Shown: positions 1-5,381, counted from the first letter of the stretch. The stretch is 7,388 bases of DNA from Limimaricola sp041580155 (GCA_041580155.1 JBFGEI010000148.1:1-7388), one strand, 5' to 3'. Notes: generated by a model from the letters alone, not told the origin. Translations and numbers: made by a program.

Positions 1-954
1 AGCGAATCGGCGATGGGCTGGGTCGAGGCGCAGATCCGAGAGATCTTCGAGGCGCCCGAGGCCGAGGTGCATCTTGTCGCCACCGGCACCGCCGCGAATG
101 CGCTGATCCTGGCCTGCATGACCAAGCCTTGGGACACCGTATTCTGCACCGATTGCGCGCATATCGAACAGGACGAGTGCAACGCGCCGGAGTTCTTCAG
201 CGGTGGCGCCAAGCTGACGCTGGTGCCGGCGCCGGACGGGCTGATGACAGCTGAAGCGCTCGAGACGGCGATCGGGCCGATCGGGGCACGGTCGCTGCAC
301 AATGCGCAGCCCGGCCCGGTCTCGATCACCCAGGCGACCGAGACCGGCACGATCTACGATCTCGACCGGATCGCGGCGCTGTCACGGGTTGCCAGGGCGC
401 GCGGTCAGAAGCTTCACATGGACGGCGCCCGTTTCGCCAACGCGCTGGTGCGGCTGGGCTGCAGCCCGGCCGAAATGACCTGGAAGGCCGGGGTCGACGC
501 GCTGAGCTTCGGCGGCACCAAGAACGGTCTGCTTGGCGTCGAGGCTGCGGTATTCTTCAACCCGGAACTGGCCCGCGACTTCGGCTTTCGCCGCAAGCGC
601 GCCGGGCACCTGATGTCGAAGCACCGGTATCTGTCGGCGCAGATGGAGGCCTATCTGGCGAACGACCTGTGGCGCGACATGGCGACGCGCGCCAACGCGA
701 GCTGCGACCGGCTTGTCGCCGGGCTGCGGGCCGCGCCCGGCGTCGAGGTGCTGCATCAGCCGCAAGCCAACCTGGTTTTCATCAGCGCGCCGCGCGCGAC
801 GCATCGGCGGCTGCTCGAGGCCGGAGCGGACTACTATGTCACCGGTGACCTCGACAGCGGCGATCCGCAGGCCCTGCTCGAGGCGCGCCTGGTCTGCGAT
901 TGGTCGGTCGGCAACGCCGGGGTCGACAGCTTCCTCGACCTGCTCGCCGGCTGA
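1..954 (+). CDS. ltaE: Low-specificity L-threonine aldolase, 5'-truncated
   Basis: Fold-type I PLP enzyme of the threonine aldolase/beta-eliminating lyase family; members cleave L-threonine or L-allo-threonine to glycine and acetaldehyde in the cytoplasm. The open frame runs in from the left edge (it reads S-E-S-A before the first ATG at 13). About 317 residues are present against a usual ~345, so roughly 30 N-terminal residues, and probably the true start, lie outside. Counting from the ATG at 13, visible landmarks are the cofactor-loop motif ATGTAANAL (23-31), the HMDGAR motif with the aspartate that contacts the PLP pyridine nitrogen (135-140), and GGTKNG, whose Lys170 (codon 520-522) is the expected Schiff-base lysine. 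Substrate preference (threonine, allo-threonine, other beta-hydroxy amino acids) cannot be read from sequence. It ends in TGA and faces the isomerase gene across an 83-base gap filled by a palindromic block. No frameshift or missing catalytic residue is seen. Confidence 0.9.
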   Translation, partial: SESAMGWVEAQIREIFEAPEAEVHLVATGTAANALILACMTKPWDTVFCTDCAHIEQDECNAPEFFSGGAKLTLVPAPDGLMTAEALETAIGPIGARSLHNAQPGPVSITQATETGTIYDLDRIAALSRVARARGQKLHMDGARFANALVRLGCSPAEMTWKAGVDALSFGGTKNGLLGVEAAVFFNPELARDFGFRRKRAGHLMSKHRYLSAQMEAYLANDLWRDMATRANASCDRLVAGLRAAPGVEVLHQPQANLVFISAPRATHRRLLEAGADYYVTGDLDSGDPQALLEARLVCDWSVGNAGVDSFLDLLAG

Positions 955-956
955 CG

Positions 957-1014
957 CCGGGCCCAATTTCCTTCAAAGGAAATTGCAATAATCTTGCAAG
1001 ATTATTGGACCCGG
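957..1014. repeat. AT-rich nested palindrome block between convergent genes
   Basis: Three inverted repeats are packed into 58 bases. First, AATTTCCTT (965-973) and AAGGAAATT (976-984) are perfect 9-base arms around CA. Second, CAATAATCTTG (986-996) abuts CAAGATTATTG (997-1007), a perfect 22-base palindrome with no spacer. Third, an outer pair CCGGGCCCAAT (957-967) and ATTGGACCCGG (1004-1014) matches at 10 of 11 positions and would enclose both inner repeats as a three-way junction. The core (965-1007) is strongly AT-rich in an otherwise very GC-rich window. It lies where the ltaE and isomerase transcripts meet, so a two-way terminator or RNA 3'-end protector is plausible, although no clean U-run follows. 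A dispersed intergenic repeat or a binding site for a dimeric protein are alternatives. The structure is read directly from the bases; the role is not known. Confidence 0.8.
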
Positions 1015-1037
1015 CCGCTGCGTTGGTCGCACGCAGA

Positions 1038-1649
1038 TCAGAGCTTTCCCGCAAGATGCAGGTCGAGATCCTCAAGCCGGTCCTGACCCCAGAAACGCTC
1101 GTCGTCACCGGTGATGTAGAACGGCGACCCGAACACGCCGCGCCGCACCGCCTCGTCGAGGTTGCGGGCGTAGATATCGGCCCCGAGCATCAACCCGCTG
1201 TCGGTCAGGCCCGGGTCGAACCCGGCCTCCTGCAGCGCGCCGCGGATCACCTCGTCCTCGGCAATGTCGCGCTCCTCGGCCCAGATCGCGCGGGTGATCG
1301 CATGAACCAGCACGCCGAGGTCACCGGTGCCGCCCTGCGCTACCGCCTCCTGCGCCGCGATGATCGCGTAGGCCGCCGGCGCGCCATTGGTCGGCCAATG
1401 CGCCGGGCGCAGGTTGAACTCGAGCCCGGCCTTGCGGGCCTGGCGCCGCAGCTCCTGGGCCCGGTATTCGAGCCGGCTCGGGTGCCGGTCCTTCGGCAAC
1501 TGGCCGCCGCTGCGCGGAAACAGCGCCATGATGTCGAGCGGTTTGTAGGCGACCTGCGCGCCGTGCTTGGCGGCGATCTCCTCGAGCCGGGTTCCGGCGA
1601 GGTAGACGTAGGGCGACAAGGTGGCGAAGAAGTAGTCGATCGTCGGCAT
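1038..1649 (-). CDS. 2-hydroxychromene-2-carboxylate isomerase-like (kappa-GST/DsbA fold)
   Basis: A 203-residue protein of the DsbA-like thioredoxin-fold superfamily, matching the 2-hydroxychromene-2-carboxylate isomerase/kappa glutathione transferase branch. Characterised members are glutathione-dependent isomerases of naphthalene degradation, but most genomic copies lie outside such pathways and their substrate is unknown. The N-terminal strand and active-site loop read DYFFATLSPYVYLA (5-18); Ser12 takes the place of the nucleophilic cysteine of true DsbA, and there is no CXXC. An HWP motif is at 84-86, the cis-proline loop GVFGSPFYI at 171-179 and the family signature RFWGQDRL at 185-192. 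No signal peptide is seen, so it is likely cytoplasmic. The ATG at 1649 is chosen because AAGGAG stands 7 bases upstream and the longer frame (to 1781) has a low-complexity Arg/Pro-rich start. It is divergent from prs, convergent with ltaE, and no aromatic-degradation gene is nearby. Confidence 0.85.
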   Translation of the reverse strand: MPTIDYFFATLSPYVYLAGTRLEEIAAKHGAQVAYKPLDIMALFPRSGGQLPKDRHPSRLEYRAQELRRQARKAGLEFNLRPAHWPTNGAPAAYAIIAAQEAVAQGGTGDLGVLVHAITRAIWAEERDIAEDEVIRGALQEAGFDPGLTDSGLMLGADIYARNLDEAVRRGVFGSPFYITGDDERFWGQDRLEDLDLHLAGKL

Positions 1650-1690
1650 CTGGATCTCCTTTGGACCCACCCAACGGGCAGGTTTGCGCC

Positions 1691-1718
1691 ACCGTAGGCT
1701 TGTGCTAGGCGGTGTCAA
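1691..1718 (-). promoter_or_regulatory. Probable promoter of the isomerase-like gene
   Basis: On the minus strand the hexamers TTGACA (1718-1713, a perfect -35) and TACGGT (1696-1691) are 16 bases apart, upstream of the isomerase-like ATG at 1649. A start near 1684 would give a leader of about 35 bases containing the AAGGAG ribosome site. The same stretch must also serve prs on the opposite strand, where only a weak TTGCGC (1684-1689) with TAGGCG 16 bases later is visible, so I do not list a separate prs promoter. A 5-base inverted repeat, CACCG/CGGTG (1690-1694 and 1710-1714), lies between the promoter elements. Confidence 0.5.
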
Positions 1719-1774
1719 TCTTCGCTGCCCCGACCCCCGGAGCGGCCCAGCCCTGCCCGAAGGACGCCCTCCCG

Positions 1775-2794
1775 ATGCCAAGCCTGAACGAACCCAAGCT
1801 CATCGCCGGCAATGCCAACCAGAGTCTCGCCCGCGCCGTCGCCCGGAGGATGTCGATGCATCGCGGCATGAACGTCGGTCTCGTCGATGCCCGCGTCGAG
1901 CGGTTCAACGACCAGGAAATCTTCGTCGAGGTCTACGAGAACGTCCGCGGCGAGGACATGTTCATCATCCAGCCGACCTCGAACCCGGCCAACGACAACC
2001 TGATGGAACTGCTGATCATGGCCGACGCGCTGCGCCGGTCTTCGGCGGCGCGGATCACCGCGGTGATTCCCTACTTCGGCTACGCAAGGCAGGACCGCCG
2101 CGCCAAGGCGCGCACCCCGATCTCGGCCAAGCTGGTCGCCAACCTGATCGCCGAAGCCGGGATCGAGCGGGTTCTGACCATGGATCTGCACGCCGCCCAG
2201 ATCCAGGGCTTCTTCGACATCCCCGTCGACAACCTCTACGCCGCACCGATCTTCGCGCTCGACGTGGCGCATCACTTCAAGGGCCGGATGGACGAGATCA
2301 TGGTGGTGTCGCCCGACACCGGCGGCGTCGCCCGCGCCCGTGACATCGCGCAGCGCATCGGCGCGCCGCTGGCGATCGTCGACAAGCGGCGCGAAAAAGC
2401 CGGCGAAGTCGCCGAGATGACGGTGATCGGCGACGTCACCGGCAAGACCTGCATCATCGTCGACGACATCTGCGACACCGCCGGCACCCTGTGCAAGGCG
2501 GCCGAGACGCTGATGGAGGCCGGCGCCACCGAGGTGCACAGCTACATCACCCATGGCGTGCTGTCGGGCCCGGCGGTCGGCCGGATCGAGAAGTCGGTGA
2601 TGAAATCGCTGGTGATCACCGATTCGATCGAACCGACCGAGGCGGTCAAGGCCGCGCCGAACATCCGCATCGTGCCGACCGCGCCGATGTTCGCCCAGGC
2701 GATTCTCAACATCTGGAGCGGCACCAGCGTCAGCTCGCTGTTCGAGCACGAGACCCTGACCCCGATCTACGAGGGCATGTACTCCTCGGACTGA
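1775..2794 (+). CDS. prs: Ribose-phosphate pyrophosphokinase (PRPP synthetase)
   Basis: Makes 5-phosphoribosyl-1-pyrophosphate from ribose 5-phosphate and ATP, the activated sugar for purine, pyrimidine, NAD, histidine and tryptophan synthesis; a cytoplasmic class I enzyme. The 339-residue product shows NENVRG-like ENVRGED (55-61), the PYFGYARQDRR ATP-site segment (99-109), MDLHAAQIQGFFD with catalytic His139 (136-148), the flexible-loop DKRR with Lys204 (203-206), and the PRPP/ribose-phosphate loop VDDICDTAGTL (229-239). Compared with the E. coli enzyme it carries a few extra residues near position 30 and about 14 residues beyond the point (SLFEH, 321-325) where the E. coli protein ends; I recall this as normal for alphaproteobacteria. 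The ATG at 1775 is preferred, with GAAGGA about 10 bases upstream. An in-frame GTG at 1712 would add a non-conserved 21-residue Pro/Ala-rich extension. It is followed by a strong hairpin, so it is probably monocistronic. Confidence 0.95.
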   Translation: MPSLNEPKLIAGNANQSLARAVARRMSMHRGMNVGLVDARVERFNDQEIFVEVYENVRGEDMFIIQPTSNPANDNLMELLIMADALRRSSAARITAVIPYFGYARQDRRAKARTPISAKLVANLIAEAGIERVLTMDLHAAQIQGFFDIPVDNLYAAPIFALDVAHHFKGRMDEIMVVSPDTGGVARARDIAQRIGAPLAIVDKRREKAGEVAEMTVIGDVTGKTCIIVDDICDTAGTLCKAAETLMEAGATEVHSYITHGVLSGPAVGRIEKSVMKSLVITDSIEPTEAVKAAPNIRIVPTAPMFAQAILNIWSGTSVSSLFEHETLTPIYEGMYSSD

Positions 2795-2796
2795 GG

Positions 2797-2824
2797 TTGG
2801 ATCGGCGCAAACCTATGATATAAA
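2797..2824 (+). promoter_or_regulatory. Possible promoter in AT-rich tract after prs
   Basis: Just past the prs stop, TTGGAT (2797-2802) and TATAAA (2819-2824) are 16 bases apart, and TATGAT (2814-2819) overlaps the second element. A start would fall near 2831, exactly at the foot of the following hairpin. The AT-rich tract is unusual for this genome. It could drive a transcript whose first nucleotides are the hairpin (a long leader for the DUF1127 gene, or a very short RNA). More simply, it may be the U-rich tail of the same hairpin acting as a terminator on the opposite strand. I rank the second explanation at least as high. Confidence 0.25.
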
Positions 2825-2829
2825 GAACA

Positions 2830-2871
2830 AAGCCCTGCCATGCGTCGACCGCATGGCAGGGCTTCTGTCTT
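2830..2871 (+). terminator. Intrinsic terminator of prs, perfect 15-bp hairpin
   Basis: AAGCCCTGCCATGCG (2830-2844) and CGCATGGCAGGGCTT (2850-2864) pair without a mismatch around the 5-base loop TCGAC, starting 35 bases after the prs stop. The tail TTCTGTCTT is T-rich but interrupted. On the other strand the sequence before the stem (TATAAAGAACAA) gives a comparable U-rich tail, so the hairpin could stop transcription in both directions. It separates prs from the DUF1127 gene. Confidence 0.85.
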
Positions 2872-2959
2872 GGCGGTGGCGGCTTGTTTCCAGCCGCGTT
2901 AAGCGGCGGCGTTCACAAACCGCCCTGCTCTTGTGCAGGTCCGATCAGGAAACAGGCAC

Positions 2960-3175
2960 ATGGCCAGCTTCGATACCAACACCACCCAGTTCATCCCGGC
3001 CCTCGCATGGCGCGTTGCACGCGCCGTGTTCCTTGCCGTCGACGCCGTCGGCGAATGGAACGACGCCCGGTTGACCCGCAAGTCGCTGTCGCGGCTGACC
3101 ATTGAAGAGCTGGACGACATCGGCCTGTGCCGCAGCGACATCGACGCGATCTCGCGCCGCAGCGCGCGCCGCTGA
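2960..3175 (+). CDS. DUF1127 domain small basic protein
   Basis: A 71-residue protein whose C-terminal part (about 38-68) matches the DUF1127 pattern: an Arg-containing helix, then LSRLTIEELDDIGLCRSDI with the characteristic LxxLxxxELxDIGLxRxDI spacing, then a basic tail (SRRSARR). DUF1127 proteins are widespread in alphaproteobacteria. Published cases include small proteins affecting phosphate and carbon metabolism in Agrobacterium and the RNA-binding CcaF1 of Rhodobacter sphaeroides; whether this one binds RNA is inference. Residues 1-37 are a separate, partly hydrophobic helix (FIPALAWRVARAVFLAV, 11-27) that looks amphipathic rather than a clean membrane span. The ATG at 2960 is chosen for AGGA about 9 bases upstream; a GTG at 2933 would add nine residues without support. 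The leader contains short alternative hairpins, and the stop codon lies in a terminator-like stem. Confidence 0.85.
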   Translation: MASFDTNTTQFIPALAWRVARAVFLAVDAVGEWNDARLTRKSLSRLTIEELDDIGLCRSDIDAISRRSARR

Positions 3176-3213
3176 TCCGGAGCGGCCCCGCATCGGCGGG
3201 GCCCCCCGGATCA
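3173..3213. terminator. Two-tier hairpin shared by convergent genes
   Basis: An inner stem GGCCCCGC (3184-3191) / GCGGGGCC (3196-3203) with loop ATCG sits inside an outer stem TGATCCGG (3173-3180) / CCGGATCA (3206-3213). The unpaired bases between the tiers are AGC on one side and CC on the other. The outer arm starts with the TGA stop of the DUF1127 gene, and the far end is 12 bases from the stop of the convergent membrane-protein gene at 3225. No U-run follows in either direction, so it may protect or trim 3' ends rather than act as a textbook terminator. Confidence 0.65.
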
Positions 3214-3224
3214 CCCCCGGACTC

Positions 3225-3572
3225 TCAGTGCAGCCAGGTGCCGAGCCACTCGGCAAGCCGGGCCGTCGCCGGATCGACCTGCATCACCCAGGCACCGGCA
3301 CGTTCGATCCACGATCCCGCCTGCAGCGGCGCCAGCCGCTCGAGATAGACGCCGGACCCCAGCGCCGTCAGCAGGAACGCCTTGAACCCGATCATCGTCG
3401 TCGCCAGCACGATCAGCCCCTGCAGCGGCAGGGTGCGGTGACGCCGGCGTTGCACCGTCACGATCAACCCGTCGCGGGTGACGCGGTGCACGACTCCCTG
3501 GTCCGCCTGTCGACGCTGGTGGTGATCGATGCGCCGCAGGCGCAGATCGAATTCAGAGCTGACACGGGTCAT
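3225..3572 (-). CDS. Uncharacterised one-helix membrane protein
   Basis: A 115-residue protein I do not recognise as a named family, though it resembles short hypothetical proteins I associate with Rhodobacteraceae. Residues 1-47 are polar and strongly basic (RLRRIDHHQRR, 11-21; QRRRHR, 41-46) and include a short strand-like stretch GLIVTV (35-40). One hydrophobic segment follows (about 48-70, LPLQGLIVLATTMIGFKAFLLTA), then a C-terminal part with SWIERAGAWVMQVDPAT (87-103). The positive-inside rule predicts a cytoplasmic N-terminus with the C-terminal ~45 residues in the periplasm. The ATG at 3572 has a GGTAGG/GAGG stretch 6 to 13 bases upstream. It is the last gene of the minus-strand row, 115 bases after prmA, and converges on the DUF1127 gene. 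Codon use matches its neighbours, so I take it to be real. Confidence 0.7.
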   Translation of the reverse strand: MTRVSSEFDLRLRRIDHHQRRQADQGVVHRVTRDGLIVTVQRRRHRTLPLQGLIVLATTMIGFKAFLLTALGSGVYLERLAPLQAGSWIERAGAWVMQVDPATARLAEWLGTWLH

Positions 3573-3615
3573 CAGAACCTACCTCACAAGGGTCCCCACC
3601 CCGACAAGTGTCCTG

Positions 3616-3638
3616 AATGGCACAGAACTGTGGCCATT
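3616..3638. repeat. Imperfect palindrome upstream of small membrane-protein gene
   Basis: AATGGCACAG (3616-3625) and CTGTG-G-CCATT (3628-3638) are 10-base arms around AA, perfect apart from one extra G at 3633. It lies in the 115-base gap between prmA and the membrane-protein gene, about 45 bases upstream of that gene's ATG at 3572. The position suits an operator or an RNA hairpin in its leader. No confident -35/-10 pair is visible in this gap. Confidence 0.45.
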
Positions 3639-3687
3639 GTGTGGCAGCGCACGATTTCCCTTGCGTAAAACTCGCGTCAGCCCCGTG

Positions 3688-4578
3688 TCAGCCCTGAGCC
3701 GCCCGGGTCATCGTCAGCGTGGTCCAGTCGCCGATCACCGCGCTGCGGGTCATCTCGAAGCCGGCGCCGTGGTAGACTGCGCTGACCGCCTCGGCCTGTT
3801 CGTTCAGCAGCCCCGACAGGATGATCCGGCCGCCGGGCGCGACATGCGCCGCCATGTCCGGCGCCAGCGCCACCAGCGGGCCCTTGAGGATGTTGGCAAA
3901 CACCAGGTCGAACGGCGCCGCCGCCGCCAGCGCCGGCGCGTCGAAGCCCGCCGCCTCGAGGCATTCGACCCGGCCCGCCATGCCGTTGGCGGCGAGGTTG
4001 GCCTCGGCCACGTCGACCGCGACCTCGTCGATGTCCGAGGCCATCACCCGGGCTTCGGGCCAGACCCGCGCCGCCGCCATCGCCAGCACCGCCGTGCCGC
4101 AGCCGATATCGACGATCCGCGCCGGCGCGCCGGTGTCCAGAGCCTCGTCGGCCAGCGCGTCGAGCGCCTTGAGACAGCCCAGCGTGGTGCCGTGATGGCC
4201 GGTGCCGAACGCCATCGCCGCCTCGATCAGCAGCGGAATCCGGCCCTCGGGCAGCTTGTCGGCGTCGTGGCTGCCGTAGACGAAGAACCGCCCGGCCTCG
4301 ACCGGGGCCAGCTCGCGGCGCACCTTGGCGACCCAGTCCTCGTCCGGCACTTCGGAAATCACGAAGGCCGCCGCGCCATGCGCCGCCGCCAGCAGGTCGA
4401 GCGCCACCGCGTCGGGCTGCTCTTCGAAATAGGCCGCCACCTCGAACAGCCCGGAGCCGTCCTCGATCTCGAACACGCCGGTGCCGTAGGGCATCGGCTC
4501 GAGATCCTCGGTCGCCGCGGAAAGCCGTTCGGCGGTGCGTTGGTCGCGCAGGCTGGTGATCGCGGTGTAGACGGTCAT
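3688..4578 (-). CDS. prmA: Ribosomal protein L11 methyltransferase
   Basis: A 296-residue class I SAM-dependent methyltransferase that trimethylates ribosomal protein L11 in the cytoplasm; E. coli PrmA is 293 residues and dispensable under laboratory conditions. The N-terminal ~100 residues match the L11-recognition domain. The catalytic part has AFGTGHHGTT (123-132, the family GTGxHxTT), motif I IVDIGCGTAVLAMA (155-168), the acidic SAM-ribose segment SDID (181-184) and FANILKGPL (227-235), equivalent to the NILA motif. Motif I reads CGTA where E. coli-type enzymes have CGTG; the alanine may be a lineage trait. The ATG at 4578 has GGAGAG at a normal distance. It lies 121 bases after msrA with its own promoter-like sequence, so separate or additional transcription is likely. 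Confidence 0.93.
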   Translation of the reverse strand: MTVYTAITSLRDQRTAERLSAATEDLEPMPYGTGVFEIEDGSGLFEVAAYFEEQPDAVALDLLAAAHGAAAFVISEVPDEDWVAKVRRELAPVEAGRFFVYGSHDADKLPEGRIPLLIEAAMAFGTGHHGTTLGCLKALDALADEALDTGAPARIVDIGCGTAVLAMAAARVWPEARVMASDIDEVAVDVAEANLAANGMAGRVECLEAAGFDAPALAAAAPFDLVFANILKGPLVALAPDMAAHVAPGGRIILSGLLNEQAEAVSAVYHGAGFEMTRSAVIGDWTTLTMTRAAQG

Positions 4579-4607
4579 GGCGGGCTCTCCGGTGTCAGAT
4601 GCCCCGC

Positions 4608-4636
4608 CGCATAGGCAGGCGGCGCGCCGGGGTCAA
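4608..4636 (-). promoter_or_regulatory. Probable prmA promoter
   Basis: On the minus strand TTGACC (4636-4631) and TATGCG (4613-4608) are 17 bases apart, which would start transcription near 4601 and give a leader of about 22 bases before the prmA ATG at 4578. The spacer (4614-4630) contains one complete arm of the 12-bp inverted repeat at 4615-4652, and the -35 hexamer lies between the two arms. A protein bound to the repeat would therefore cover the promoter. Confidence 0.5.
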
Positions 4637-4652
4637 TCGTCGCGCCGCCTGC
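4615..4652 (-). terminator. 12-bp inverted repeat between msrA and prmA
   Basis: GCAGGCGGCGCG (4615-4626) and CGCGCCGCCTGC (4641-4652) are perfect 12-base arms separated by 14 bases. Downstream of msrA on the minus strand it could form a GC-rich hairpin that ends or stabilises the msrA transcript, but no U-run follows. It coincides with the probable prmA promoter, so an operator role is an alternative. Confidence 0.45.
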
Positions 4653-4699
4653 GGCGGTGTCAGGGTCGATGCCGGGCGCCGTGACGCCGTCGCAGCGGA

Positions 4700-5350
4700 T
4701 CAGGCGCCAAGGCCGATTGGGCAGACCACGCCGGTTCCGCCGATGCCGCAATAGCCATCGGGGTTCTTGTGCAGATATTGCTGGTGATAGGCTTCGGCCA
4801 TGTAGAATTCCGGCGCCGGCAGGATTTCCGAGGTGATCGGCCCGAAACCGGCCGCCGACAGCCGCGGCGCGAACTCGTCGCGGGTCGCCTCGGCGGCGGC
4901 GCGCTGCGCGTCGTTGAAGGTGTAGATGCCGGAGCGGTACTGGGTGCCGGCGTCGTTGCCCTGGCGCATGCCCTGGGTCGGGTCGTGGTTCTCCCAGAAC
5001 ACCTTCAGCAGATCCTCGTAGCTGGTCTCGGCCGGGTCGTAGACCACGCGCACCACCTCGTTGTGGCCGGTGCGGCCGGTGCAGACCTCTTCGTAGGTCG
5101 GGTTCGGGGTATAGCCGCCGGCGTAGCCGACCATCGTGCTGTAGACCCCCGGCAGCGACCAGAACATCCGCTCGACGCCCCAGAAGCAGCCCATGCCGAA
5201 CACCGCGACCTCGAGGCCGGCGGGCACCGCAAGACCCAGCGGCGTGCCCAGCACGGCGTGGGTGTCGGCGGTGGCGATCGGCGTGGCGCGGCCCGGCAGG
5301 GCGTCGTCCTTGGCGACCATTTCGGTCTTGCGCTGCAACATGCTGAACAT
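4700..5350 (-). CDS. msrA: Peptide methionine-S-sulfoxide reductase A
   Basis: Reduces the S-epimer of methionine sulfoxide in proteins and free methionine back to methionine, with thioredoxin as electron donor. At 216 residues it is close to the 212 of E. coli MsrA, including the longer N-terminal arm. The active site reads FGMGCFWGVE with nucleophilic Cys55 (51-60). The C-terminus carries GYCGIGGTGVVCPIG with Cys201 and Cys210, the two resolving cysteines of the E. coli-type three-cysteine relay, and a further Cys90 matches E. coli Cys86. GYAGG (76-79 region) and YHQQYL (188-193) are also conserved. No signal peptide, so cytoplasmic. The ATG at 5350 follows AGGAG at 8 bases; the same frame stays open upstream to 6244, but that part is antisense/out-of-frame shadow of the transporter gene. 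It lies 56 bases after the transporter, with a -10-like sequence in between. Confidence 0.95.
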   Translation of the reverse strand: MFSMLQRKTEMVAKDDALPGRATPIATADTHAVLGTPLGLAVPAGLEVAVFGMGCFWGVERMFWSLPGVYSTMVGYAGGYTPNPTYEEVCTGRTGHNEVVRVVYDPAETSYEDLLKVFWENHDPTQGMRQGNDAGTQYRSGIYTFNDAQRAAAEATRDEFAPRLSAAGFGPITSEILPAPEFYMAEAYHQQYLHKNPDGYCGIGGTGVVCPIGLGA

Positions 5351-5381
5351 CGCGGAATCTCCTGTCTCGGTGTCGAGGTTG

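Noticed and set aside
382..966. Minus-strand open frame across ltaE
   Set aside because: No recognisable motif, composition typical of antisense shadow, covers the PLP-lysine region of a clear enzyme gene.
900..1697. Long plus-strand open frame opposite the isomerase-like gene
   Set aside because: Arg/Pro-rich translation with no domain, antisense to a well-supported gene; a by-product of high GC content.
1684..1711. prs promoter TTGCGC-N16-TAGGCG
   Set aside because: The -10 match is poor, so listing it would be guesswork.
1712..1774. GTG start adding 21 residues to Prs
   Set aside because: The added residues are non-conserved and Pro/Ala-rich; the ATG at 1775 gives the length expected for alphaproteobacterial Prs.
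1715..2749. 344-codon minus-strand open frame opposite prs
   Set aside because: Asp/Gly/His/Arg-rich shadow of prs; no family resemblance, no ribosome site.
3176..3224. CcsR-type CCUCCUCCC small RNAs after the DUF1127 gene
   Set aside because: No such motif is present; the short gap holds only the hairpin.
3529..4614. 361-codon plus-strand open frame opposite prmA
   Set aside because: Arg-rich shadow of a complete prmA gene with all family motifs on the other strand.
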